This document shows, in pieces, positions 11,801-23,100 of a stretch of DNA of 64,000 nucleotides (position 1 is its first letter; each line of letters starts with the position of its first letter). Made by a program: the position numbers and the translations under genes. The notes under the pieces are model-generated. The model made no database searches, was not told where the DNA came from, and saw only the letters and a list, made by a program, of their open reading frames with translations. Source of the stretch: Eutypa lata (taxonomy: Eukaryota > Ascomycota > Sordariomycetes > Xylariales > Diatrypaceae); assembly GCA_022661535.1 (NCBI GenBank), contig JAKULF010000008.1, forward strand, positions 2,542,001 to 2,606,000, read 5' to 3'.

Positions 11801-12556
11801 GCTAACGATGACAATCGGGCTGGAACATCCACAGCACCTACAACCGATGCTGCTGCTGATGAGAACGACTGGCTCAAGGGCTATAATGATCTCCCTGCAA
11901 CCAGGTTTCAGGTCTTCCCTCCCGTCAACCCCAAGCGCCCTGGTCCGGCACGAATGAACTCTACCATAATACGGCCGTCATTCCCGCGGGCTCCATCCTC
12001 GGCCTCACGGCCACGACCAAAGCCAAAAGTCCGACGAGCGACCGGCGGAACGGCCCGCAAACCGGCACCCAGGAAAACCAGCACGGCGAAGCGCAAGACT
12101 GGTGGAACCGGACGGGGACCCGGCCGCTGGCCGAAGGGCACGAAGAAGAGTGATTACGGCAACGCGGATAGCGGACCCGGCTTGCCCCCCGGGTGGGTCC
12201 CCCCGAAGAAGGACGCAGGTCTTTTCCCCGGTGCTTCTCCTTCGGCGAGGAAAGGCGACGAGAACGAGATGATGGACACGGTCAACGTGCAGGTCAACGA
12301 GGCCACCAAGGGCCAGAGCCAGAGCCAGGGCCAGAGCCAGAGGGGAAAGCAGTCCGACACGATCTCGGCTAGGTTCGAGTTCAAGGTTGCGGAGAATATC
12401 CCCTTTCTCAAGGCCGCCGCCGCCGCTGCTGCTGCTGCTGCTAGTGCTGGCGAGTCCTCTGGCGGCCCCTCGGGACTCGGTGTCGGAGCTGCGGCGGCGA
12501 ACCCTGACGTCGTCATGGGCGAGGGCGATGAGGATGCCGAGGGGGATGATGAGTAG
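8807..12556 (+). CDS. PHD-finger MYST-family histone acetyltransferase (Sas3/Mst2-like)
   Basis: Probable catalytic subunit of a NuA3-type complex that acetylates histone H3 in the nucleus. Exons 8807-9557, 9617-9664 and 9729-12556 give 1208 residues. The first 220 residues are extremely acidic. A C4HC3 PHD finger follows at about 223-276 (CMFC ... CKGC ... HQQC ... CPEC), and both small introns fall inside it. The MYST domain spans about 590-850: C2HC zinc knuckle C619, C622, H635, C639; Lys683 in LFLGSKTLYYDV, the autoacetylated position of the family; catalytic Cys725; acetyl-CoA loop QRKGYG at 733-738; catalytic Glu759. The C-terminal 300 residues are disordered, with Lys/Arg/Pro-rich, QSQSQGQSQ and poly-Ala tracts. 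I start at 8807 (MANAQIMQ) because the frame upstream is not acidic and looks non-coding. Yeast Sas3 lacks the PHD finger; the layout resembles animal MOZ/MORF. Assignment to the Sas3/Mst2 branch rather than Esa1 rests on this layout and is an inference. Confidence 0.93.
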
Positions 12557-14031
12557 AGAGAGAGAGTGTGTGTGTGTGTCGATGAATCAGAGCCCTAGGT
12601 GTTAGTTCGCTACGGTGCTTGACAAATATGTATTGTATCAGGTGGTTTTTTTAGGAACGAGAGAGGATTGTGAATTGTTTTTTTAAGGCAAGGCAGGGCA
12701 AGGGCAAGGCGTGGTAGGCGTCAAATAGGTTGGCTTCTACGCAACACCCGCAATCTTCCGGCGGAACTTGCGGCTTAGGCGCTTGCGGATAGGTAACCTC
12801 ACAACAGGAGTTTAGCGAGCTCAGATACCTATACTTGCCTATTAATTGATATGGATGTTTCTTTTTTTATTTAAATTGGTGGTAGAATGCTCAACTATAC
12901 AGTCGTGATGTTCGGTGTGGATTAGTAAGTACCTACCTAGGGACTAGGTTTGGATTACTAGTTAAAGCATTACTAAAAGTTATAGACGATGATATTTCTA
13001 CTGTGGTCGTCGACAGAGGGAGATAGTATAATGCGCGAGTTGATGCTAATTACGGTCTCGTTTAGTCGGCTTGGTATTATCTTGGTTTCAGCCCCTTATT
13101 CCTCAGTAACACGCCAATCACGTCTCATTAGTCTTTCTTGCTCAAGATTTTGTATTAAGCACAACTGTATATATATAAGAAAAATGCAATGAAGGACGTC
13201 TACTGATACTGTTGAGACTATGAATGGTCCCGAATCCCATAATATTACGCTGATAATTCCATGACGTTCGATCTCTGAACGCAGATTTCAAAGCTGCCAA
13301 GTCTACTGTAGACAGAGAGTTACTATAATACAAATCTATTATATTTGATCGACTATGGGCAGTTCAACACGACCATGGTCCCACTAGTAGCTGTCGGATA
13401 GAACCTACAGTCACGTTCACCAATTTTGATACCTGCCAGCTATCTAGCAGCAGCAACGAAGTATAGTGTTCACATGTCACCTAGGATAGAAACCAAGCCG
13501 AGCCCCATGGTAGTACCCCTCTCTACCCTCCGAGGAAACACGCCCCAAAAGAAATGTTGTCTTGAAATACTGTTTTCTTTTCATCAGATACTAACTTAAT
13601 CATGCCTCGGTAACTTCCAGCCAATAAAGCGACTAGTCACAAGGACAGGAACCGGGTATCTCGATTTTCAAATGACAGCATCAAGCACGGTGTTGTGCAT
13701 TGTCACGTCGGCAAGGGGGGTCGAATCCAAATCGTCACTAGTATAGTGGATCTTAGCTACCCCAGGATCTGCATGAACATGGGAATCTGTCGTATTCGGG
13801 AACGGAACGACTAACGTTACTTTTATTAGTATTTGTAGATCTCCAATAAGAATAAGAGACCGACAGGGGCTCATATAAATAAAATAAAAACCTTCACGCG
13901 TTCAAACATGCAATGTTCATAATATAAAAGCGCTCGTAACTATCTAGGGCCCGGATCAAATCTGGGAATAAGAGGTTGTCTTGCCAGTCTCCAACCTGGT
14001 GTGCATGCCTAAGTTAGGTAGTTTGACCACG
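12557..14031. other. intergenic, no gene seen
   Basis: A (GA)n/(GT)n tract immediately follows the MYST stop (about 12555-12580), and a G/A-rich purine tract lies near 12686-12712. The rest is of ordinary composition without supported coding sequence. Confidence 0.55.
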
Positions 14032-15812
14032 ATGCGGCATACACTTCGACAAGCATCTTTGGCACCGTTGCTGCTGCTATGGGGTCTAGGTGCGCTAGCA
14101 GCTCCCAGCGCCTCGACCCTCCAAGCATGCGCCGACATGGACGCCGCGCTGCCCTCTGGCCAGGTCATCCACTCGACGATGAGCATACAGTACCACCTCC
14201 AAACGGCGAAGTACTGGTCGACGGCCCTGCGCGACGTCGACCCGGCCTGCATCGTGCTGCCCACGTCCGCGGCGCAGGTCTCCTCCGTCGTGCAGGTCCT
14301 GAACCGGTACCCGGACGTCGAATTCGCCGTCAAGAGCGGCGGCCACGACCCGAACGTGGGCCACGCGACTGTGCAAGACGGCGTCCTGATCGCCTTCCAC
14401 GACCTCGTGGGCGCCACCTACGACGCCGAAGCGAACCTGGCCCACGTCAAGCCGGGCGGCGAGTGGAACGACGTCATCGGGGACTTGGAGCCCAGTGGCG
14501 TCACTATCGTGGGCGGGCGTTTGGGTCTCGTTGGCGTGGGGGGCTATCTCTTGCAGGGTGGAATCTCGTTCCTGAGCGCTCAATATGGTCTTGCAGCCGA
14601 TGTAAGAAAACTACGCCCTCTCCCTAGTTAGGTATCCTCGGTTTTCATGATGAGTTAATACATAGGTATTATAGAACATTGTAGGGTGGGAGACCGTTGC
14701 CGCGAATGGTTCGATCGTCTACGTTGATGCAGCCGCGCAGCCAGACCTTGCCGTCGCGATGCGAGGGGGTGGAAACCAATTTGGTATGTAACCAACTCAC
14801 TCCGCACGTTCGAAGCCTCCTACTAAACGCCCATCAAGGTATCATTACTGAGTTCGTGGTGGAAGCACACCCCATCGGCAAGGTGTGGGGCGGTTTTCGA
14901 TTCTACACGAGTCTTGAGGAAGAGGCAATCTACGCCGCACTGCACGACTTCGTGCCCGGAGGTGCCGAGGATCCCAAGGCGGCGATCATCTTGACCAGTT
15001 TGATCGCTCTAGGAAGTACCGAGAGCTTCGCCATCTTCTATTTCTACGACGGTCCCGAGCCCCCGACCTCGGGTCCGTTCGCAAAGTTCTTAGACATCCC
15101 AGCACTCCTTGATGTCACTTACGCCCAGTCGTACTCTTCGCTTGTGGGTTTCCCGTGCCGACCTTTAGCAGCACTGGGCAAGTAACTAACCGTCTCCGAA
15201 TGTAGCTGGCTAGTAACGGAGCTGCTGCCGAGCTTCTCAACTCGAGGGTTTCTTTCAGGGTAAGTCCGTGTATTTGTAAGGAAAATGAATAGTAGTAACT
15301 GATATTCTTTCGAGACTTTTACGATACCCTATATCGCAAGCAATCCGGGAATCTATGTCGAGATTAGGGACAAGTGGAGCAATATTACTTCGGAGTACCT
15401 AAAGCACATCGACCACCTCACAGCCCAATGCTCTGCGGATTTCCAGCCGTTCCCTTCGATCATAGGCCAGCACAGCCAAGATAAAGGGGGAAATGCCATG
15501 GGCCTCAGCGGATCGGATCCGGACAGACTCATCTTAGAGTTGCAATGCAGCTGGTCCGACAGCGATGATGACGAAGTCTTGTACGAGATGTCGCGGCAGA
15601 TGACTGACTGGCTAGAGGAAAAAGTACCGGAATGGTTGGCTGCTGCGGATGAGCCCGTTGACGGAGTATACCTCCCGCTGTTCATGAACGATGCCATGGG
15701 GGATCAGAATGTCACTGGCAGCTACCGGGACTATGCAAAGTTCAAGGCTCTCCAGCAGTCCGTAGATCCGGATGGTCTGTTCAGTGCAAGATCGGGCGGT
15801 TATAAATACTGA
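14032..15812 (+). CDS. secreted FAD-linked oxidase (PCMH/BBE type)
   Basis: Flavoprotein oxidase of the berberine-bridge/VAO superfamily, usually acting on sugars, alcohols or secondary metabolites; the substrate is unknown. Exons 14032-14601, 14675-14783, 14839-15143, 15206-15259 and 15315-15812 give 511 residues. A signal peptide (hydrophobic APLLLLWGLGALA, cleavage near residue 23-24) indicates secretion. The FAD-binding core has SGGHDPNVGH, with His105 in the position that normally carries covalent FAD, then RLGLVGVGGYLLQGGISFLS and MRGGGNQFGI. The C-terminal berberine-bridge-like segment ends DPDGLFSARSGGYKY. The third intron begins with the rarer donor GTGGGT but has a strong branch point (AGTAACTAAC) and acceptor, and the protein reads on smoothly across it. 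No biosynthetic neighbours are visible, so it is more likely a stand-alone extracellular oxidase than a cluster enzyme. Confidence 0.92.
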
Positions 15813-17283
15813 TCGATATACTTTGGAATAGTTGAAAACAAAGCATTGCCTTATATATCTGATGTGAGAAGTATCTCCGGCTTCGATTATAGCTTCGAAT
15901 TCATAGCATGTATAGGTTTAACTATAACGGTGTTTCTTTACGAGCTTGATAAGCGGGAAGTGTTGGCTTTTTTTTCTTTTTTCTTTAAAAAAAAGGTTGG
16001 GCTTGATCGTCCTTCCAGCACAGCATGGACTCGGAATTTTATTTACGACCCTCAGCATTTTGATACTCAGAAGCCGTACTACGATCTGTATGTAAAGACC
16101 CACGTTATTATTATCATCCCATTATTTGTAGCTTCTATTGTATCACTCCGAGGTGCATGCTCGCTATACACAGTTCAACACAAGTGAATCACAATACTTT
16201 CATTTTTTGTGTTACCTTCGCGATACCCAATATAACGGCGACTCTTCACGATATACAACTTAAAACCATGATGCACATCCTAGCAATTGATATTTCAAGC
16301 ATTTCCTACTATCCTCAAATATATGACATTTATGTTGCCAAGATAATATAATTCTTCTACCATAATATCAAAAGTTTGTTCAAGAATGGCTGTGGTAAAT
16401 GGCCTATTATATCATATCTATTGTGATTATTAGAATTAACTCAGTCCAAACACTTCCTTATCCCCTTATTTAATTCTTAGCTGCAAATATTTCCAGCCGA
16501 TGAAAATGCTCAAGGAAAGCATGAAAATATTCTTATCGCGAATTCCCTTAATGTTCTGACACTCTAACGCCTGCGCCTCGAATGCTGGTGTAGCAGTGGT
16601 AAAACGCAGAGTAGAGAGACTTATTGACACCTTTTCATGAATATCGAAATCACCTGTGACCCTTTGTTTGTCTTGTATTTATGTCTGGTTTTGGGGAGGG
16701 AGATACCTAGTGAAAACTACCTAAAGGCTTACATAAACTAGCGGCATCATTTCGATCTTGTGATGACCTTATGCCTTGAGATTTATGAACCTAGTTAACT
16801 CTAATAAGTGAATGCTTACAAGTGATGTTACATAGAAGATGATCTAGGTCACTTTCATATTGTCTTCTGGAGCCATTGCTGCGTCTAGTCTTAACTCAAG
16901 GTGACATCGTATAGATCCATTTAGGGGGTAAAATGTATGCCCCGCTTTCCCAATTCAGCGGACTAATCGGATTCAATTGGCAAAACACGGGAGTTTCAGC
17001 CTCGTAATCGCTAAAGCCGGAATAATTCAAACGCTTACTTGGCCCCTTCCTTTCCAGAAAGATTTGCGATTTTCGCCTGGCTTTAGACTGGGCAGACTTG
17101 ATATGTACCAATTGAATATCTGGTCTTGGCCATTCATTCACTTGGCATGGAGTCGGTGATGCAGAGGTGACAAGCGTTGACAACAACGACTGAATACCTA
17201 GAGGTACACTGCTGTCAGAACTGACAGCTACCTTATACTACAGTGGTAGGGAACTAGCCAATTTAAGGCCACCGCCATAAGCC
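15813..17283. other. intergenic, AT-leaning, no gene seen
   Basis: Contains a polypyrimidine/polypurine patch near 15965-15993. Open frames here are short and have no recognisable similarity. The last part must hold the promoter of the glutaminyl cyclase gene. Confidence 0.55.
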
Positions 17284-18667
17284 ATGAAGCTCCCACATCC
17301 CGACCCGTTCACCTTCTCCCGTCGCCACCGTATCCTCCCAATGAGCCGCGCAACCTCTCCCGTCCTCCTGCTCCTGACGATCCAACTCCTGGTCCTCCTG
17401 CTGTTCATCAGCCCAGCGACTGCCTACACCGAACTACCGGACGAGTTCCTCTCATCCCTCCCGTCGGACGATGGCGATCTCGACTGGGACGCCGGCCGAC
17501 TACTGGCACCGATCCTGATCCCGCGCGTGCCGGGGACCGACGGCCAGGTCCGGGCGCAGGAACACTTCGTCAACTTCTTCCGAGACGAGCTGCCCCAGTG
17601 GGACGTCTCCTGGTACAACTCGACCGCGACGACCCCGGCGACGGGCGACCGGCAACTGCCGTTCGCCAACCTACTCTTCCGGCGCGAGCCGCCCGCCACC
17701 CGCGCCCGCCCCGGCACTGCCGCCTACCTTACCCTTGTCGCGCACTACGATAGCAAGATTACGCCCGATGGCTTCATCGGAGCGACGGATAGTGCCGCCC
17801 CCTGCGCCATGCTCTTGCATGTGGCGCGGACGGTTGAGGAACACCTCGTGCGCATGTGGGGCGAGGAGGGTGAGGAGGAGGGAGCGGCACAGCGGCGGCC
17901 CCGCCATGATGATGATGATGGGGATAGCTTATTGCTTGAGGGGGATGTTGGCATCCAGATCCTGCTGCTGGACGGCGAGGAGGCGTTCGTCTCGTGGACC
18001 GAGACGGACTCTTTATATGGGGCTAGGTACGTCTAATAATCTTCTTTCTACACATATACGTCACCCGGGTGTTCTAGGACTAGGAACCTATTTAAAGACT
18101 ATATAACGGGGACCGGCTGGCTAACACCTACATCTCTTCAGAGCGCTGGCTGAGGAATGGGACAACACGGTGAACCCGGCGATGTCGATATATCGCAACC
18201 CGCTGGGGCAGATCAGCATGTTCGTACTACTAGACCTACTAGGCTCGGCCGATCCCAGCGTGCCCTCGTACTTCCAGACGACGCACTGGGCGTACCGGGC
18301 GCTGTCGCGCGTGGAGGGGCGGATGCGCGACCTGGGACTCCTCGAGTCCGCGCCGAAGCAGCCGTTCCTGCCGCAAGCCGACAAGAAGGCGGCGGAGTTC
18401 CGGCCCGCCGGCGTCGGCGACGACCACGTGCCGTTCATGCGCCGCGGCGTGCCGATCCTCCACCTCATCCCTCACCCCTTCCCCCGCGTCTGGCACCACC
18501 TCGACGACGACGGCGCCCACCTCGACCCGCCCACCGTGCGGGACTGGGCGAGGATCGTGACGGCGTTCGCGCTGGAGTGGTTGGATGTCACGCCGCCTCC
18601 TCTTCCTTCTTCTTCTTCTTCACTGGAATTTGGAGATCTCGAGGATGGGACGGATGCGGCTGGGTAA
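17284..18667 (+). CDS. glutaminyl-peptide cyclotransferase (M28-like)
   Basis: Zinc enzyme that cyclises N-terminal Gln to pyroglutamate in the secretory pathway. Exons 17284-18026 and 18142-18667 give 422 residues. A hydrophobic stretch (residues 26-47) is a signal peptide or signal anchor; an internal Met at 17341 would give a shorter N-terminus with the signal at the very end, and I cannot decide between the two. Active-site features match the family: HYDSK at 154-158, zinc-ligand Asp169 in GATDSAAPCA, the catalytic and ligand glutamates in LDGEEAF (232-233), Asp in LLDLLGS, DDH before the VPFMRRGVPILHLIP stretch, and the ligand His in VWHHLDDD. An acidic and His-rich insert at about 195-220 is unusual for the family. 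The coding sequence is much richer in GC than its flanks, as in the neighbouring oxidase. Confidence 0.93.
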
Positions 18668-20391
18668 GGGTGAGGGGTGCTATGATAATATATATTTCAG
18701 ATACACATATTGGAAGCGGAGTTTAATGGAAACTGCAGAGTATTTCTATGCCTATGTTTGCTGGTGTACTTATATAGTTGTGACTCTATTTTCGATATTT
18801 GCTGTGACACAACATGCCTCCTAACGGTTGTGTTGATGTTGTACCAAGCTGACAAGTACACATCGGCCCTTCAATAACTACAGGAAATAATTGACTGCCT
18901 GTGCTTTCGTCGCCTGAATACGCGTTACTGAACATACTTGTAAAAATAATCTAGCGAATCTCATTCCTAGCGTACTAAAGAGGTGATAGGATTTTTATGA
19001 CAGGCTATTTAGATCTAGGTATTCCAAATTCTCAGATGTTTACTGTAACTAGCAGGTTATGTAAATGAAGTCTTTTTTTAGCTTCACAACAACTGTATGT
19101 GGCTTAGGTTGGCATCTTACGTCATGTTCAATGTTCAAATAGGATATTAGCATGGTACCAGGTAGGTAGGTATGTAAAAAGTTGCGCTGGCAAGTCGCCT
19201 GGCCGCGTCACAATAGCCACCCTAACACGGTCAACGGAGAACCTTGGGGACAATACCTAGTTACATGTACAAAGAAGGTAAGTACCTGAGCGGATGTACC
19301 TACATACACAGTATTGTAGGTGATTGGAACGTTATCCAGGTACCCCAATCAACACGAGTTATTGAGGGCTTTGTATTGTAAGCTAGAGCTCTAGAAGATC
19401 TCTATGCAGAAGGGCGCTCGCTGTCAGGCTGTCAACTCTAGTTTCAGGGAATTTTACCTAAGTGTCTGAGTGATATGTGGAATGCCATTGGGTTTGCCCT
19501 TACATTCCGGCTACCTGGATATTGTATTTCAACAAATTTTATTTAATACCAACTAGTTACATGCGAGTAGTCATCTACCTCAGATGTAGTTCGTTCGCAT
19601 TCAATAAGGTTTTCTCTATTCGTAGATTGGGTTCTTCAATCAATCAGGCCACATTGGATCATCTGGACTTGGACATAATAATTGGATTCATCTTGACCAA
19701 CCACCTGGCATTTTGAGAGTTCAAGCGCCTATTTTATACGGGTCTAACGATTTCTGCGGGTTACAGACATGTGGTAGCATGTATGTATGTATGTATATAC
19801 GCATTGTACGTACAGAATTGAGGAGCAGATGAAGAGGTACTCCATAGGCAGGTACCTCTCATAGGCCCCTCACGCAACCAACCTACCCTACCTGGTACGC
19901 AAAAATTAATTAGACTTGGCCCGACAGACCCTCTAGTAGTGGAAGTGGTGGTCCGTCCAAAGCAATAGTTACGCCTGACCCAAACTGAACTGAACTGAAT
20001 ACAGAAACTTGCGTACTGCCACTACATCATCGGCTGCATAAGCCCTCCTTGACAACTCTCTAACATCTCTTATCAACTTACGTATCTACCACTCGCTATT
20101 TGTCGGGTCGCCTATACTATTGAAAAAGAAAACATACATACAAATCAATTTCACCGTCTCCTAGACATCGACATCCTATTGAGTCGCCCCTATTGACGAG
20201 TCGCGCGCGACATTCTAAACGGTCAATCCACCCAGAAGGTTGGCAGGTTGGGTCTGCGCCGAAATAGCGCTAAGCCGACGATCTACATCTTCTTGCGATC
20301 GTCAGCCTTTACCATTCGCCATTCACAAACTCCCTCCCCCTAAGAATAGTCTCGTCTTAACTGGACGAAATCGTCAAACACTACCGCCAAT
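18668..20391. other. intergenic, no gene seen
   Basis: Contains a short (ATGT)n tract at about 19777-19797 and several ACCTAC/GTAGGT words. The last 350 bp are a pyrimidine-rich leader and promoter of the epsin gene. No other gene supported. Confidence 0.55.
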
Positions 20392-22282
20392 ATGTCGAAG
20401 GTTATGAGGAGTGTGAAAAATGTCACCAAGGGCTATTCTAGTGTTCAGGTAAAGGTGCGCGAAGGTATGTCGACCACGCTACATTCCTGCCATGCACTGG
20501 TTGGTGGCCTCCCGAGCGTAAGGGGTTAACGTTCTAGTATAGCGACGAGTAATGATCCATGGGGTCCGACGGGGACGCAGATGAGCGAGATCGCTCAGTT
20601 AACATATAATTCGTATGCCGTTACCCATTAGTCGCCACTCCCTACGAGAGGATAGTGTTCTGACACGTAATTGATGATAGGTCGACGGAATTCTACGATA
20701 TTGTTGATATGCTCGACAAGCGCCTGAATGACAAAGGCAAGAATTGGAGACACGTCCTGAAGGCCTTGAAGGTGCTAGATTACTCTTTACACGAAGGCTC
20801 CGAATTAGTTGTCACCTGGGCTCGCAAAAACGTATACATCATCAAGACGCTGCGCGAGTTTATGTATATAGATGAGGATGGCCGAGACGTTGGTCAAAAC
20901 GGTGCGTGTCACTACCTACCAACAGCGGCACCACAATAACACTAACGTATTTCGCAGTGCGGGTTGCGGCAAAGGAGTTGACTGCACTGATTCTAGACGA
21001 AGAAAGGCTTCGCGCCGAGCGCAGCGACCGAAAAACTTGGAAGTCTCGAGTTACTGGTATCGAGGAATTCGCCCCAGAGCACGCAGCAGGCCCCTCCAGG
21101 CAACGCGCACCTCGCCGACGGCCTAGCGTTGATGAAGATGATCTCGAGTACAAGCTGGCTCTCGAGGCGAGTCGAAATCAAGAAGAAGAGGATCGAAAGA
21201 AGCGCGAGAGCCGACAGGGAGTAGGCATGGACGATGATGATCTTGCTAAAGCTATTAAGCTCAGCCAGGAAGAGGAAGAGCGACGGCGGCGCGAACTTGA
21301 GGAAAGCAACGCAAGCTCCTTATTCGATAGCGATCCGACCCCGAGCAGCCAGCCTCAGTTCACCGGCATGAACATGGGCTATCAGCAGGGAAGCAATGTC
21401 GACTGGCTTGGAAACCCCATTGATCAGAGCCAGCAGATGCAGACGCAGCCCACTGGATACGTGAACAACTCGTATACTGGCTTCCCTAGCAATGGCTATT
21501 CAAACGGGTTTGGCGCTCAACCGACTGGCATCTACAATAATAACCCATACGGCCAGCAACAGCAACAACAGAACCTTCAACCACAGCCTCAGGCATTCCA
21601 GGTGCAACCAACAGGCTATAACCCTTACGCACAACAACAGCAGCAACAATTCATGCCTCAACCAACAGCTTCTCCGGAACCTACCCCTCTACCAGGCAGC
21701 AACAATCCTTGGGCCAGCAACCAGCAGCATCAGTCACCGATACAAGCCACGAAGACAGGTTCAAACAACCCCTTTGCTTCTGGTTTTGCACGACCTCAGA
21801 CGGCCAATCCTCCCCCGATGCCAAGTCTACACAATTTACAGAGTCTCCCAGAGCAAAAGTCTCTCCAGACTTTTACCCCTCCACCTCAAATGCCATCGCA
21901 ATCTAGCTTTTCTCAACCCCCGCCGCAGAAACAGCTTAGTGAGCATGAGCAGAGGCTCAACGCACTCCTGGCGAGTGGTGATGGCATGGACACATTCGGA
22001 AATACGGGCGAGCTTCGTATCCCTGCCCAGCATACGGCCCCCGGTACCTTCGTAAACTCAGCCGGTGCCGGTTCCCAGAGGTTGACGGCGGATGCTACGG
22101 GTAACAATCCATTCTTACGCCAACAATTCACCGGCATGCCACCAGTTTCGTACGGCGGGCAGCAGATGCCCGCGGCTACCGGCCCCGTCGGTATGAACGG
22201 CTACGGCGGGGGAAGCAACCCGTTCGCCTCCCGGCCGCAGCAGCAGAGCAACCAGCAGGGCCAGGATCTCATTCAGTTCTAG
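20392..22282 (+). CDS. ENT1: epsin (ENTH-domain endocytic adaptor, Ent1/Ent2-like)
   Basis: Clathrin adaptor that bends the plasma membrane, binds PI(4,5)P2 and recruits ubiquitinated cargo. Exons 20392-20464, 20543-20612, 20681-20901 and 20958-22282 give 562 residues. The ENTH domain covers about residues 15-140 (MSKVMRSVKNVTKGYSS, NDPWGPTGTQMSEIAQLTYN, GKNWRHVLKALKVLDYSLHEG). Two ubiquitin-interacting motifs follow (DEDDLEYKLALEAS and MDDDDLAKAIKLSQEEEE). The C-terminal half is Gln/Pro/Asn-rich and holds NPF-type EH-domain ligands (NPFASGF, NPFLRQQ, NPFASRP) and ends in a clathrin-box-like LIQF. All three introns are 56-78 bp. Only one epsin is expected in many filamentous fungi, so Ent1 versus Ent2 is not meaningful here. 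Confidence 0.96.
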
Positions 22283-23100
22283 ACTATTCCTTATTTAGCA
22301 GATGGGCGAATACGGCTCCTACCGCGGGCCGGCGTTTTTTTTGATCAATTCAATCAATATAGTCTCTCTCTGTCTCTCTCTCTTCGCAAGCAAATACATT
22401 CTTCATTCTCCCCCAGGGGACGGTGGGCTGACACTTGACTACTGACTGACTTGACTTAACTGAGGAGGTCTTGGCGCTCCGGCTACTTTTTCAACGTGCA
22501 CGTGCGTGGGGGAAGGAAGCTATTTTGGGGAGGGTTTTTAAAAAGATGAAGAAAATCTCCATCACACGCGCACACACACACACACACAAAACTTCTCTTT
22601 GTCTCCGATGGGTTGTAAGTAGAGTACTATTCGATGATGGGGCAGTGAGTTGAGTGAGTGAGTGAACTTTTTAGGTAGGCAGGCAGGCAGGCAGAAGACA
22701 GACATGTAATGGTACATTATTCTATTTGAGAAGACAAAAATGTGAGATGTTCTTGCTCCCCGGGTCGGGTGCCCCCGTATATATATTATATCTCGTCCTG
22801 GTTTCGGTAACGTGAAAAGGAGACGAAGCAGCAATCGGTAGGCCTACTGGACCCGGGGGAGATCCCTGCAGCGAGACGAGACTGCATGCCGATGCGACAT
22901 AGATTAGATGCTTATATGTACCTATGTATGATGTAGTTATGTCACATAAGCAATTCCAACTCTAGGTTCGGAAAATTGTGGAACGCCGTTCAGAAAAGAA
23001 AGGGGCATGTCACCGGCCATTCCTAGTGGAACTATATAGACTTATTAATAAGCTGCAAATAGCTTTTATATCATTATTCTTGATATATATACACTCTTTT
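22283..23100. other. intergenic with microsatellites, next to AT block
   Basis: Holds a (CT)n tract at about 22362-22383, a (CA)n tract at 22571-22588, a (GAGT)n tract near 22645-22662 and a (GGCA)n tract near 22678-22693. Composition falls abruptly to nearly pure AT at about 23,100. No gene supported. Confidence 0.6.
22571..22588. repeat. (CA)n microsatellite
   Basis: Eighteen bases of nearly uninterrupted CA dinucleotide, one of four different short tandem repeats clustered within 350 bp downstream of the epsin gene. Confidence 0.9.

Noticed and set aside
14079..14627. Arg/Pro-rich open frame overlapping the FAD-linked oxidase.
   Set aside because: Frame-shifted shadow of a GC-rich exon; the oxidase frame carries all family motifs.
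18157..18726. Arg/Pro/Ala-rich open frame overlapping the second exon of the glutaminyl cyclase.
   Set aside because: Out-of-frame shadow; the cyclase frame contains the DDH and WHH active-site motifs.
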